Shown here one piece after another: positions 31,401 to 44,405 of a stretch of DNA of 64,000 nt (position 1 is the first letter of the stretch; the number at the start of each line of letters is the position of its first letter). The stretch comes from Bryoerythrophyllum caledonicum (taxonomy: Eukaryota > Streptophyta > Bryopsida > Pottiales > Pottiaceae), in the NCBI GenBank assembly GCA_963971425.1, contig OZ020518.1, positions 1,748,263 through 1,812,262 on the forward strand, in the 5' to 3' direction. The notes below the pieces were generated by a model, which was not told where the DNA came from, searched no databases, and saw only the letters and a list, made by a program, of their open reading frames with translations. Position numbers and translations under genes: made by a program.

Positions 31401-33457
31401 TATAACCTACTATAATATAGGATAATATCATTCCAGAGGAGGTTGAGGATGGCTGAGTGAGCTCCAAAATTTCTGGTTAGGGGAGGTGAGACTAGGTCTC
31501 AAAAACAAAATTATGGACACCAAGAGGTGGTTGGCCTTGGTGAGAGCTCTCCACACATCTTAGATTTGAGAGGAAGGAGAAGCTGGGGAAGCAGACCATG
31601 TTGGAAAGGGCTCATAAGCATCAAATTTGGGGTTAGAGGAGTGAACGTAATATTTGTGTTAGATCTATGTTTTGCATTTACTGAGAAGTTTGGAAGCAAG
31701 TATTGGCACATAGATCTAGCTAAGTCTCACCCCACAAGATGTGCCCCAAATCTGAAGGCTGAATATCAGATCTGCAGGCCTCTCTATTAGTCACCGCACC
31801 TCCTCGACCCAAATATTTATCTTACATTATTGTAGGAAAGGCAAGACCAATGCGACTCCATAACATCAACAACTCTCTATAGACCAAGATCGACAACACT
31901 GACAACAAGTCACTACGCAATCTAAGGCAGCAAGAGCACATGCCCTAGCACTGGAATGCAGAGTTCAAGCAGTCGCATCCACAGCCTTGAAGAGCACCTC
32001 AATGAGAAGCAAAAAGCACGCGCGCCCCACATCTCAACAACAAGAAACGCATCATACCTTTGTGAGTACTATCAAAGATATCCACTCCTCCTCATCCTTT
32101 CTGTTATTGCAATAGATCTGTAGCTTACACTCCATAAACCAACACCCTTTGTCTTACAATTATCTCCTTGATACAATTTAACAAGTTACATATATCACTA
32201 GCAGCAATATTAATAACCTAACCAAATACAAAACAACCTAACCCTAGATCACAATAATCACGTGCACATAGATAGAGATCTCCACATCTGGAGTAGAACG
32301 TGGAAGCATTGCACATTTTTTCCTAGAGTTTTGCAGGCCTACGAAAGACGCTACGCTAAGCACCCGCTTCTCCTAAACCTGCCAAGCTCAAGCCAACATC
32401 AATACCTACAAACGCCTATCTTCCTCCATTCAACACAACAATCTGCAACGCCGTAGCAGCACTCAACCAAGACTGACCAATAGTAACTACAAGACCCGCA
32501 ACCCCAAAAGTGACCCTGCAAAACCAAGGCATCACCAACAACCTCGCCCTAAGATACCAAGACGCCACTAGCGATCCATCAACACCAACTAAACACTTGA
32601 CAAAAACCAGGCTGTATGAACGCCAAGACCGCATCAACATCATCAACCCCAAGTGCAGAAGAGCGCACCTTAGACTCGAGCCGACATCTTCCAATCAAGG
32701 GCTGCAAGACGAGCACGACTCTGCCCAAATTTCAAAATCGAGGAGTGTCGGCACTTTTGTAATACAGCCTTGACAAGAAGAGCGACCGCCCAAGTGCTAG
32801 ACTCCAGAGTGCAAGTGTGATCTTTGACTCTACTGCATTTTGATCAAGAGCTTCACTTGACAAAGAAGACGACAAGAAGAGCTGCACTCAACACAAATGA
32901 CAACAAGAATAGCTTCACTTGACGAGGAAGACGAAGAACCTCATATGTAAATCTCCTGGTTCAAATAGTCAAGGTCCATAACTCCAAGGGCAAGGTCCAG
33001 CACTTTGAGAGCAAGTGAAAGAACACAATCTCAGAGCACAAGTACAAGAGCCCATAAAAAAACACAAGTATGATAAACCAATCAGAGAGTGCGAGAACCC
33101 AACGGAAGCTCAAACCTCAGTATCGAAACCAGAAACTCCGAGCCAATGACCGACACGTGCATATTAACTTAAGCAAACTTAGCGCAAGTACAAAACCCCA
33201 GTATTGGAACGAACAACTCCAGGCTAACGATCCTACGCAGCGACCCAGCGCAAGTGCAAAATCCCAGTACTATAACCAGCGACTCTGAGCCAACGACCCT
33301 TAAGCACAAGTCGACTCCAACAAACCCCTTCGGCAACCCTCTCCGATCCAACGACCCTCCTCGACCCAACGACCTCCTTGCCCAAAGACCTACTCTACCT
33401 TCAACGACTCCCTAGTCCAGTGACCTCCTAGTCTAGCGTCCCTCACCCACTGCCAAG
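31401..33457. other. Unassigned spacer DNA with a ~65-80-bp degenerate tandem repeat
   Basis: No supported gene. At 33105-33305 three imperfect units share CCCAGTA...AACYAG/AACAACTCC...GAGCCAACGACC-like steps (starts about 33109, 33187, 33252). Before this lies CAAG/GAAGA-rich DNA (32830-33060). It may be the 5' non-coding part of the element whose ORFs start at 33458. Confidence 0.45.
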
Positions 33458-35095
33458 ATGGCTGACATGGACACTGAAAACTATCCTTCGGGATTTACGA
33501 AGACCATAAAGACTGAAGAATTAGTCTCAGTGTCAAGTGAAGATCCACCCCTGCTAAAAAAGCCAAAGGTAATTATCTCATCCCAATCTAGATTTTTGTC
33601 CCTGACCTCTCCTCATTTTGAATATGGTTGGGCTTCTCCACATAGAAAAGCTTGCCATGGATGTGGGACATAAGCCCTTATTCAGTGGGGAGAGTGTTAG
33701 AGATATGATCACTTGTGGAGCATCCAAAGAAGAAGCAAAGGAGGCCCTGGGCGCCGTTGTGGCCTATCCTAGGATCCCACAACTCCTATACTCCTCGGTG
33801 CGTAGCCACAATGTCGAGGGCCAACATCACAATCTTACAGAGGTACCCTTTGATATTCCTACAAACCCTGTCATTGGAATCTCCTATGACTTTTGTATGG
33901 CAATTCACTTCAAATTGCCACAGCATCCCGTGTACCATGATGAGTTGAAGGGACTCGCTCTAGCTAGGCTCAAACACATGAAAATGCCATTAGGCACTAA
34001 TCTAATGGACCCCATTGCAATTTTATGCAAAGGGGTCAAAAAAGAGGGACAATTTGGTCAGGTATCATCAAATTACATCTTTTTAGGCCGGAGGTAGATG
34101 CTATTGCTCTCCTTTGAGGCACCCGCTACTTCATCCAATGTCATGTGGATCCTATAAGACATGCTTCTCTTGAGAAAGTGTGCAAATTTTTTTAGGCGGT
34201 GGCACAAAAGAATTTATTAGTGCGAATCAAGAATGAGACTCTCCACGATGCTGGTGCTCACACCCTTTTCCAAGATGTAGTGGCAAACAGTCTCTAAGAA
34301 ACTTGGAATTTGAGATTACAAATGTGTAGAAGGTATTGGAGAAGTCACACGCATTTATAGTTGCCCCAACTCCCCAACAGGCCAAAAAATTTGAGCTCGA
34401 CCATAAAACCACATACCATGAGGTGATACCAGCTCGTGTTAGCAGCTCTAGAAGCCTCTTGCCTGCTGATAGAGCCAAGAAAGAGGCACTTACGATTATC
34501 CTTTCCGACTTCCCATCTATATATGATATGAGTCATGACCATGGCTGAAACCACGAATGCTATTCACCAAATCTTTGATGCCAAGAATGTAATCTCTCTA
34601 TGGTTCCACATGCAGTAGAGAGGAAAGCACAATGGTAGTGCCAATGTGCAATTCCCTAACTCCATCATCTACTGCCAATTTCTACACAAGACCTTTAATA
34701 TAGGGCGACATCAAGTGGAGATTTGTCTCCACCGCCGCAGCCTCGACCGTGATGATCCACCATCTACCGTCTTATTGGAGAAGTGGAGCTTCAATGACAT
34801 CAATAAAGCACTTGTAAACACTATGGCGTCCCTCCAAGTTACACCCACTCTTGTAGGAATTACTAGGTCAAAAATGACCACTATAATTATAGATACAAGC
34901 AACAAGAGACTACACCAAGAGCTCTCTACCCTTAGAGAGGACATCATTAAGGATACAAGGGCCTACACTGACAACCGCACTAGTAAATTACAAGCAAAAA
35001 TCTCAAATGTTGAACAGTTGATGGCCTCTACACTGATGGCTATGCAACAAATCACAAGATTGCGGTGTCTTGATGTAAATATTTACAGTGTGTAA
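33458..35095 (+). pseudogene. Unrecognised decayed ORF cluster, possibly a retroelement ORF1/gag
   Basis: Successive open pieces in different frames: 33458-33673 (MADMDTENYPSGF, acidic with KKPK), 33618-34097 (ESVRDMITCGASKEEAKEAL, VIGISYDFCMAIHFKLPQHP), a piece from about 34125 (GTRYFIQCHVDPIRHASLEK) with internal stops, 34336-34548, and 34646-35095. The last ends in a probable coiled coil (RLHQELSTLREDIIKDTRAY, KLQAKISNVEQLMASTLMAM). The set looks like one gene of about 540 codons broken by several frameshifts and stops. The terminal coiled coil and absence of known domains would suit a retroelement ORF1 or gag, but I do not recognise it. Confidence 0.45.
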
Positions 35096-37190
35096 AATAT
35101 ATAACTTTTTATATTTTGAAAAGATCTTTGATTAGGAGGATGAAACTTATTGATGAAGCTTCGAGTAGCTTCAAGGTGATGTTTATTGCTCATGGAATTG
35201 TTTAAAAGACGAAAGCCGTAAATAATATTCACCAGTTCAAAGTATTCATTTACGTTCTTAGACTTTGTGTTTAGATTTGAAGTTCGAACTGTAAAATATT
35301 GAACTGGAGGGTTTTTATGAAGTCACAAGATCTAGAGTCTGAACTAGAGGTAGAATTAGAGTTTTCCTTGTCTCAGTTGCCAATTCAACCATCCCAGCCG
35401 GCGGTTTCCACACCAGTGCCATTCCACCCACAAGATGAAGTTGTACCTTCTCGTCCGTTGAAGGAGCCTCATATTGAGCGGCGTTGGCATGGTAATCTCC
35501 AAAAAAACGCTTGTGTTTAAGTAATCTTACTTCAAACTGGATGTGTTCAACCGGGCACCCGTGAAGTGACTTTTGAAGAAAGTTTCGAAGGTCTGAACGA
35601 AGACCATTACTTTTGTATACCTAGATCAATCGAGATAAGCGCTGGCCACCATCGTTGATTAGAAGGGCCAGTGAATCCTTTGACAAAAACTCAGCGTGCA
35701 GATTACATCACAATCACTATCAAGCGCATCCTTAAGTTCGTGCAGATGGAGTAACATTCTTCTTTGACTTTAGTTTTTACCTCTACTTGATTTTTATTGA
35801 ACCTTTGTACTAAATATAAGTATTTTGTGTTCCATTTGAATGTTAGAAATTAAAAGATGGTAGATAGAGGATAGTTTACCTCCTAGTTAGAACTCTAGAG
35901 GTTTGTTGACCTTAAAAGATAAATAGGTACTTATCTTTTGAGTTTTCCTAGGGCCAATGGGTGTTTTGAGGCCCATGTGATATGCACATGGGCTAATCTC
36001 ATCTATCTTAGGGGTCTAGAGAGTAGGTAGGCATCTTCTCTCTCCCTCTTAGTCGGATTTTTTAGGGAAAAATGGCTAGTGTGCTTTTAGAATGAAGTGT
36101 GTGTGGATGTAGAGAGCCGACGGTTTGATGGGCCATAACTCGGATTGTAAGAAACATTTTGAAATAAAATTTTGAAAGTTTCTTTTTTTTTGAAATGTGC
36201 TTCCATAGAGATAATTTTTGCTTGATTTAAAGTTATGGATAAAAAGTTACAAGCGTGTGAGTGGAGGAGGGTTTGTTGCCACCTAACAAAGAGGAGCAAA
36301 GATTCGGGCGACTGCCAAAGTTTGTACTTTTGGCGTCTCTCATTGAGAATTTCAAGAAATGTATAACTATTTTTTAGCTTTCCAAAAACTTATCATTGAA
36401 GTTGATTGGAATTGTTTTGCAAAAGTTATGAAGGTTTGAAATTGTAAAATCCCGAGGCCATCCATTGAGAGGGTAGAGGTTTCAACAAGCCATAACTTCT
36501 GGACAATAGTTTAGTATGGTTTGAGATTTGAAAGGTGTGTGCACAATTGTCATAGCTCTTCAAAAAAATATTAAAATTGAGATTTTGAGTTTTGAATAAG
36601 AAATTATAAGCAATTGAATATTTAGAAGGGGCAAAACTTTGAATTCATATAACTTTCGGACGGTAGTTTAAAATGACTTGAAATTTAGAGGAGTTAGTTA
36701 TTTGTATTAGCTTTCCAAAAAATTACTACACTTAGTATTTGGAATTTTAAATCATTTGTCGCATCTGTTTGAAGGTTACAACCTTGGTGGAAGCTTTTTC
36801 ATTGTGTTTTTGAACACTTCTTTTGAGTTTCTTTGTGTTTTTGAACACTTCAAGATAAGAAGACAAGAAGACATGAAGACTCGTGTGTTGTGGCTTGTGG
36901 TTTGTTATTCCCAGCCAGATTTGAAGGCTAATTGTTTTCAATTCTGCTTCGTAAATTTTGTTGCGGCAAAGTAGGGTTGATCACCCACACGGTCATATTT
37001 ATGTTGTTTCCACCAGTGAGGCGCGATTGCTGGTCAACGTAGGTGAAATTTAGGAGCCAATCTAACGGACGATTTCAGCTCGTGGTCTGGCCGTCATGTT
37101 TTACCCGTCCAAGGCCGTGGGTTCTTATCACCTTACTTTTACCCTTAACCCTTTAGAACCACCACATGATAGGCCAACGGGGAAGAGTTT
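35096..37190. other. Non-coding region with diverged 'CATAACTTTYGGAC' repeats
   Basis: No gene. Related segments near 36128-36250, 36480-36600 and 36645-36760 share GCCATAACT.C.GGA.....GTTT.A.AT..TTGA.ATTT and a following AGCTTTCCAAAAA step. They resemble internal repeats of plant LTRs. A TGTTAGAAATTA start at about 35843 would suit an LTR edge, but no partner LTR was found. Confidence 0.4.
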
Positions 37191-37247
37191 GAAGATTGAA
37201 GATTGAAGATTGAAGACTGAAGAATGAAGATTGAAGACTGAAGATTA
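37191..37247 (+). repeat. GAAGATT heptamer microsatellite (about 8 units)
   Basis: GAAGATT with occasional GAAGACT/GAAGAAT variants, directly before the AC-rich LINE-B sequence. Confidence 0.85.
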
Positions 37248-37429
37248 TAAGATTTGACAGAACTCCATAGCAGACTATAAAAAGCCGCAGCCAGATACCT
37301 CACGTATTCTCAAAACGCGCTCCTCTCTACCCGACAGCGGCCACCAAGTATTCCAACTCTACAGGACTACTCAAACGTGAATTGACCAAGGACCACGACC
37401 AAAGATATCACTAATCTAAAATCACAAGG

Positions 37430-38930
37430 GTGAACAAGTTTATCACTCCTCTCCTCAACTTTTTCCCACTCTTTCTATGCATTCCTTTGTTCATTGAACT
37501 TGTGATCTCCTCTAATGTGTTCTCTCCCCCTGACTATAATTTGTTGGTTTGTACTCTCATACTTACTGCACTAGTACTCTCCACACCCCTCCAGCTAGTT
37601 GTAAACTACCAAAGCCACTACTCTCCTTCCGTTTTGCCCTTACTAATGGCATGCCATTCTACTCTTCTCTTTGCAGTTTACTCTTGCCTCACTATAGTCT
37701 TTATACTCACCTCCCTAGCTTTAGACATATTCTCTACTTTTACAACACACCTACATCTAGATACACGACTTGGAGACCACATGATGGATGGTTGTATTGG
37801 TGCTGGAATTCAATCCTCCATATATATAAACGTTGTCGCTACATATACCATTACGGTATAAATATCTCTTGGAAAAACACACATGGAATACACACACTCA
37901 ACACTCATACACCCCTACCGCATATAAATATTAAAAACACACCTCATACATCCACATACAATACACTAGCCCTACTCCCGCAGACACCTTCAACTACCAA
38001 AACCACTTGCCACCCCACACTCATATACATCATTTTACACACCTCCCAAAACCTCAAACAAAAAAACCTACACCACTACAAATTCACCCTTAACCACAAA
38101 GCATTGCCTTACCACAGCTCCCATTCCACTCATATCAATATTGGAATCACACCTATAACACACATATGGCAAGGCATTCAAAAAACAAAAACAAACACAC
38201 ATACAAAATCGCTAAACCTCAACACAGCCACAAACACATACATCCAAACAACTATAAGCCCACACTTAATCACAATTACGATTATAAACACAAACCACAC
38301 CATTCATCCTTTCATAAATACACCTATAATTACAATCAATCAATCCACCCCTCCTCCTATCACATTGATAGTTATCATAATAGCCACACATACCCGATAG
38401 TACATAAAATATAAATGTTTCCAATGCTAACACAAAACCCTCAACCACACCATCCAAGACACAATTGCAACTTCTATACAACCAAAGCTAAGAAATTTGT
38501 AACTCTAAATACATACCACATCGCAATTAAATACTAGGAAACTACACCTTTCACTACAAACCCCCTCTCATCAACACAACCATAACCACATCATTTGTCA
38601 CAATACTCAAATTCCAATAAATCACTGAAAACAACCACCACCTCTACCAAACTCAACATAAAACTAATGAAACACACAAACCCCCACATACAACCCTACC
38701 CCAAAACATATTCATCGATAACAATAAAAAGTACATATCACTCTTCTTGTAGGATGTCATTGAAGCCAACCCCATGCTTATACTTCACATATTATACTCC
38801 TACCCTAAATCCTACAAAAACCTCACTCACACCTATCTTATCTCCGACTCTATTAATTCCCACCCTTGATACTCTTGCCAACGCAATAATAAGGATAGCA
38901 ACACAAAGAAAGTAAACAAAAAAATAAAGT
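37430..38930 (+). other. LINE-B 5' region, possible decayed ORF1
   Basis: Two overlapping frames are open: 37430-37861, strongly hydrophobic (Leu/Phe/Ser/Thr-rich), and 37549-38400, rich in His, Thr, Asn and Ile because of the A/C bias. Neither has a motif I can place, and low-G composition alone can keep frames open. No zinc knuckle or RRM was seen. Confidence 0.4.
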
Positions 38931-39013
38931 CCATATTCAAAATTCCACTTTCCATACTATTCCTACTCCCGTACGGAAATTGTATGCAATGTGCACTGCT
39001 ACTAACACTATGT

Positions 39014-39040
39014 GGAGACATCAAAACCAATCCTGGTCCA
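39014..39040 (+). other. 2A-like peptide motif in LINE-B (GDIKTNPGP)
   Basis: The frame reads CALLLTLCGDIKTNPGP, then MPNVFHSHPKK. The canonical translational-recoding 2A core is D(V/I)ExNPGP; here Glu is replaced by Lys (a GAA to AAA change would do it). The 25 residues before it are hydrophobic (SILFLLPYG, CALLLTL), as in 2A sequences at the start of some animal and protist LINE ORFs. It sits about 650 bp upstream of the endonuclease motifs, where such 2A elements are normally found. Whether it ever acted is unknown. Confidence 0.75.
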
Positions 39041-39689
39041 ATGCCTAATGTCTTCCACTCTCACCCAAAAAAACACAAAAAATCGCTAACACATACTTTA
39101 TCCCAAGCACAATAAAATTCCACTCAGAATACCAACATCAAGCCTTGACTTTTGCACCAATATTTAAAAATACCCACGTACTCTATCAAACATAAAGTGC
39201 ACTATATCCACACATTTCCCATTTTGTACAACAAATAATAAATAATAATAACTACCTACCCTTGCACATTCTATATGCTTTAATTACTACCCTTCACCCC
39301 TCAATAGACAAATGTAATAACATCATTGGACAACATACCACAAACATTAACCCAACATATTGGACAAAGCTTCTACTAAACACCCTCTCTTCCTTACAAA
39401 ACCCCCTCAAAAGACATATTGAAACAAAACACCCATATGCCAAATTCCTAGAAGACAACCAACACCTCTTGCAACACAAAAACTCTCTCCACAACGACTA
39501 ATATAACCTCATTCACAGTCAAACCTCACCCCCACCCTCCAAGCAATACAATCACAATTTCCCTTCTTCCCGCACAATCTCATCCAAGAAGCTCTTTGAT
39601 GCTTTGATCCAATAAGTGCATACACACATCCTCCTCAACTATCCACCCACATCCCTCCTCTCCCCCATACACCGAGCATAGAAATTAGA

Positions 39690-40365
39690 GACACCTATAT
39701 ATCAACATGGAATGCCTCGTCATTAAACACCGCCCTACCATGCATTCATAATCTAGCTTCTCACACTAATACCCCCCCGGGCTATAATCGCCATTCAAGA
39801 AACCAAATAACCGCTACAAAATCTTCAAAGTATATACAAAGAATTTTTCCCAACTACAAGCTCATATTCAACAATACACATGCACTCACACGTTGCATCC
39901 AACAACAAATGCCATATATGCTAGCGAGAGGTGGACTTCTTCTGCTCATACACCAATCTTACACATTCCATATAAACATTATCAAAATTCCTATCCCGGT
40001 TAACATATTGCCATACTTACAAATTATCGAAATTGCAAATTGACCACTCCAACCATGGCTTATTCTACATTGTACATGCCCTCACAGCTAGAAGACTCTA
40101 GACTTATTCCAGCTATCCAAACCACCATCACCACTCAAATTAACTCCCACATCAATCATACCATAATTCTGTGCGGAGACTTCAACCAAGACATTGCCCT
40201 ACTTTGAAAACAAAATGGCCATATCCTAACCCCCCCAAACTAAAAAAGACTACCAATGGCAAAATTACACAGACAACCTAAAACTTACATATATTCCAAA
40301 CAACATCACATACTCTAGACAAGGCGGACTCAACTACAAACACACCAAGCCTAATTGATGGTTTT
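39690..40365 (+). pseudogene. LINE-B APE-type endonuclease, decayed
   Basis: ISTWNASSLNTA is followed after a frameshift by AIQETK (39793-39807, with the catalytic Glu), TMAYSTLYMPS and ILCGDFNQDI (GDFN at 40175-40186), then ISRQGGLNY-like text near 40315. These are the signature blocks of apurinic-like LINE endonucleases, which nick the target DNA. Several stops and shifts make it non-functional. Confidence 0.75.
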
Positions 40366-40684
40366 TATAAAAATAAAAATAAACCCCACCCATTATATGG
40401 CTACTACTAACATCACAACCAATTTAAACTCAAACCACTTTCCAATTCAACTCAATATTCCACATAACACCCTTATTAGCAGACCTCCCACTACTACGAA
40501 TCCAAATGATATTTAAATATTCAACCCCATCCCCAAAGAAAACCTACAAACCTTTAATACAACATTTTTTGAAACAAATTCCTTACAAATTGACAACCTT
40601 ACAAATACCCTTTCCAATCATGAACACCTTATACAAACACAATGGCAAGAAGCTTGCACTACCTTGGACAACAATTAATGAATC

Positions 40685-43600
40685 TTGAATACCTTAGAGA
40701 AGACCTGTAAAGCGCCCTCCATACCACAACTGACACCCAGAACCTTACAACAAGGGGTTATCTTCGTCGTAAACTGGCAAAGAAATGGAAACAACAACTT
40801 ACCACATACCACACCATACGAAAAACAATATATAGCCAAAACTAACTCTAATTGGCACTCCCACCCTATACTCTCCAAACTATTAAACATACGCCGTATT
40901 CAAACACCAAACATACCACCAACCAACACCCCACACAAACAATGGATAAATGAGATCGCAACCATTGCAAAAAATGCCAACAAACAAGCCCAGAAAATCA
41001 CTACAAAATACACCAAAGAATGTATCAAAAAAGCCATCTCTAAATACGGCCAACCTTATGGAACAAGCCCCAAAAAGATTAATAGAAGAGTCTTCAAAAA
41101 CACTGAGAATCTTCCCCTAGATTGCATAATGGATCAAAATAACAACATTCTGACTAGCCCAGATGACATCGCCAATGAAATCCATTTTCAACAATCTATA
41201 AGTAAAAGACCGACCACCCCACCATGTCATTTTCAACCACAACATACACTTACATGCACGTGTGGAGTGAGACAATATCCATGGCATGACCTTGATGGAT
41301 TTACTATTGACAAAAGGGATGAACCTGCAACCCCTCGTCACAATTACTACAACAAAGATACGTACGATATGTGCCTAAAAAACTTGGGAAACAACAAAGC
41401 CCCCGGCCTGGATCACATACCCAGTTTGATTTTTAAAAACATGCCTCCAAGATTCCATGACTTGTTATCACTATTCTTTGCCCATAGCTACTAACAAAAA
41501 TCAATACTAGCATCTTGGAAAACGAGTCTCACCATTCTTCTATACAAAAAGGTAACCCATCCGTATTACCCAACTACCGGCCTATAGCCCTCGCTAACAC
41601 CATCTATAAATTATACACTAGCACATTATCATCAATATTGTCGGCATATGGGGAAAATCATCAAATACTCCATGATAGCCAAGAAGGGTTTAGAGCCGAG
41701 AGAAGCACCACATGACAACTCCAAACCCTCATCTCTGCCCTTGAAGACGCAAAATTTACAAACCAAGACATTTACATGCTTTACATTGACTTTGAAAACG
41801 CCTTTGGGTCTATTGACCATCCCTTGCTTTTAGCTATCACGAGCGATCTAGGATATCCGAAAGGCGCAGTTACCTTGGTTGGCAACATCTCCTTACAATC
41901 TACCACTACATATGTCGAAGAATACTTTGGTAAAACCCGAACTATCTTCAAACAACGTTGCACCATACAAGGCGACACACTGAGCCCCTATCTTTTCATC
42001 ATTTTTCTTGAACCTTTACTCCGTTGGCTTCAAAAAGGTGATAACGATTACACCTTTGGCACCTCAAAAATCACCATAAACTCAGCCGCTTACGCCGATG
42101 ACGTAGCTGCCATCTCCAGACGTCTTAAATCCCTCCAAACCCAATTGACAAAATAGATAAGTTTTTTCATTGGACCGGCATGGAACTCGGAGTTCAAAAA
42201 TGTGCCGTGACTAGGTGCCCTAACAAATCCAAAACAAACCCAGCTGCCTTCAAAGCTCGTACCCAAGCTACCAATATTAGCTACCGTATCCAACCAATCC
42301 CAGTTCTACACCAAAATCAACCTTGCACCTACCTCGGAATCAACCTTGTTCCATCGCTTAAATGGAAAATACAAATCCACGTCACTACTTCCAAACTTAT
42401 CAAGCAATGCAAAGAACTAACGTTATGTCCGGCTACAATGCAACAACAAATAAAAATGATTGATACCATTATACGACAAGGAATTTCATATAGTTTCTAC
42501 GCGGTCCCTTATTTGTAGCCCGCCATTAAAAATCTTGACAAAAAGATCATAGCCATACAAAAGAAAGTATGTGGCCTTCTCAATTGCACACCCAATTTCA
42601 TAATACAACTCCCTCAAGATCTATTTGGACTAGAAGCATTTCCTATTAAAAAAATGCCTATCTTTGTTGCATTGGGGAACAACTCCTAAACGCCCTTAAC
42701 GACAAGGGACAACTGGGTAAATTATACCATGGACTTATTCGCCATATTCTCTCCAAATAAAGACGTGCCGAACAACTCCAAAGGCTAAAAAAATCCAATT
42801 GCATGCGGTCCCCTATCACCTGTACACTCTTCCTACTCAAGACGGAAGGCCAAATATTTCTTAAAAGTACAGTAGCGGATTTTCTACTCGGTCCTACGCC
42901 ACTAGAACAAATCTAGTCAAGCAAAACTAGTAACCTCCCTAGACTCAACCGACAACTATCCTCCAAACTTCTACAAAAGCTATTCTCCGTAAACATCATC
43001 AATCTAAAACAAATAACAGTACCAAATGGTACACACCTTATGGACGCAAATAGCAATAAAATGTTTTATGGCACCCACACAAGCTTCTAAAAAGCGCGCT
43101 CAATGTTGCTAAACAACTATTTTGCCACCCGCCATGCCTTCCTATATGCCCCAACTCATGCCCCACTCACGCCCTACCTTACACACTAAAAGAACCATAC
43201 ATCATTGATAACACTGTCATCCAACCTGCCAGTGACCCTCCACCAAATCCACCAAATCCACCAAACCCACCACACCCACTCCATCCCCCCCTCAGCGCGA
43301 CATATTTAAAAAAATCCTACTACATATCATGTCAATAACATTACTCACCACAAATAAAGAAAATACGTAGACTCAAATAAAATAAGCAATAAGAGACATC
43401 ATACCTATGCCATTGGCAACACAATAACATAACCTATAGTAAATGGCTCCCGCAAAGAAAGCTTTTTCCCTGGCTCAATCAGAACACCTCTCTCCATAAC
43501 ACCGTAATCCTTAAAAAATACTACGATAAAGTCCAAAACAACTTCTACCTAGGAATCACAACTTAGAGATACAAGATTTGTCACACCGCCCATGACACCA

Positions 43601-44405
43601 CCCCCTCCTTAGCATCTTTACGACCGAATGTAACCCCGAAACCGATATTCTTACACAAACGAACACAATAAAAATACAACAAGATAATGCTTCCATATAT
43701 GAAGGAAACCGCAGACACATAATCACTATACCAATTGCTAGACTACAATAGTTGTGGAACCAATATCATAATGCTATACAAAACCCCCATGAACATTGAA
43801 CCCACATCTCAACCATTTGACACCGAAATTGTTTGGCTATACCAAAGATACAAATACCGCATACCCAAAAATGACCTCCTTAAACATGCACACTCCACAC
43901 TATCCACCCCCATACTACACTCTCTTATCACATCTTTTAAAATAACACAATCATATTTTTATCCCCCATCACATGTTCCACAAAAATTTCAAAGTTCTAC
44001 TCTCCATTCGAACAAGATAAAATATTTCGCTCACTTGGGAAAGCATATGACTATAAGTGGAAAGGAATAGGCCTCACACACCTCCACAATGACGAAGAAC
44101 CACAAAAAGCAATGCATTGGGCGCAAGTAGCGGCAAACAATGATCCCAATCATACCACCACTATCATTATCACGCCTGACACTAACTAGTACCAAAACTT
44201 CAATCAACACCTAGGCCCATTTCTAGACTCACATCATAGCACTATTTGAAGTAAATTCAATGTTGTATATGGAGCCCACCATTCCACTAGAAATACAAAA
44301 CTTCAATCCTAAACCATCAACCTTACCTGTCCTATGCAAACATCATCAAAATCTAGAAATTGCAACACTAAAACACCTCGTTCAACTTACACTAATTGCA
44401 AACCT
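40685..44405 (+). pseudogene. LINE-B reverse transcriptase region, decayed, RNase H missing
   Basis: It matches LINE-A residue by residue over long runs: NKAPGLDHIP, YIDFENAFGSIDH (as YIDFENAFGS), IQGDTLSPYLF, YADD at 42091-42102. Breaks include TAA at 41492-41494, loss of one A in an A-run near 41550 (five here, six in LINE-A), TGA in the ERSTT region near 41713, a 1-base loss near 42137, and many stops after 42500. It keeps five codons before LQTQL that LINE-A has lost. The sequence stops inside the linker upstream of RNase H. Confidence 0.88.

Larger units (their letters stand above)
37250..44405 (+). mobile_element. LINE-B, non-LTR retrotransposon, 3'-truncated
   Basis: Strand composition switches here to the G-poor, A/C-rich pattern of LINE-A. 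Order: possible ORF1 region, a 2A-like motif, APE endonuclease, RT, and the linker before RNase H. Homology to LINE-A ends near 44405 at a point matching about 3410 in LINE-A, so RNase H and the 3' UTR are missing. Normal LINE insertion truncates the 5' end, so this 3' loss points to a later break exactly at the palindrome boundary. The 5' start is approximate. Confidence 0.85.

Noticed and set aside
35843..36970. Possible solo LTR beginning TGTTAGAAATTA
   Set aside because: No second LTR, target duplication, or primer-binding site could be shown.
37549..38400. 283-codon His/Thr/Asn-rich ORF as a host gene
   Set aside because: It lies within LINE-B's A/C-biased sequence, overlaps another open frame and has no recognisable domain.
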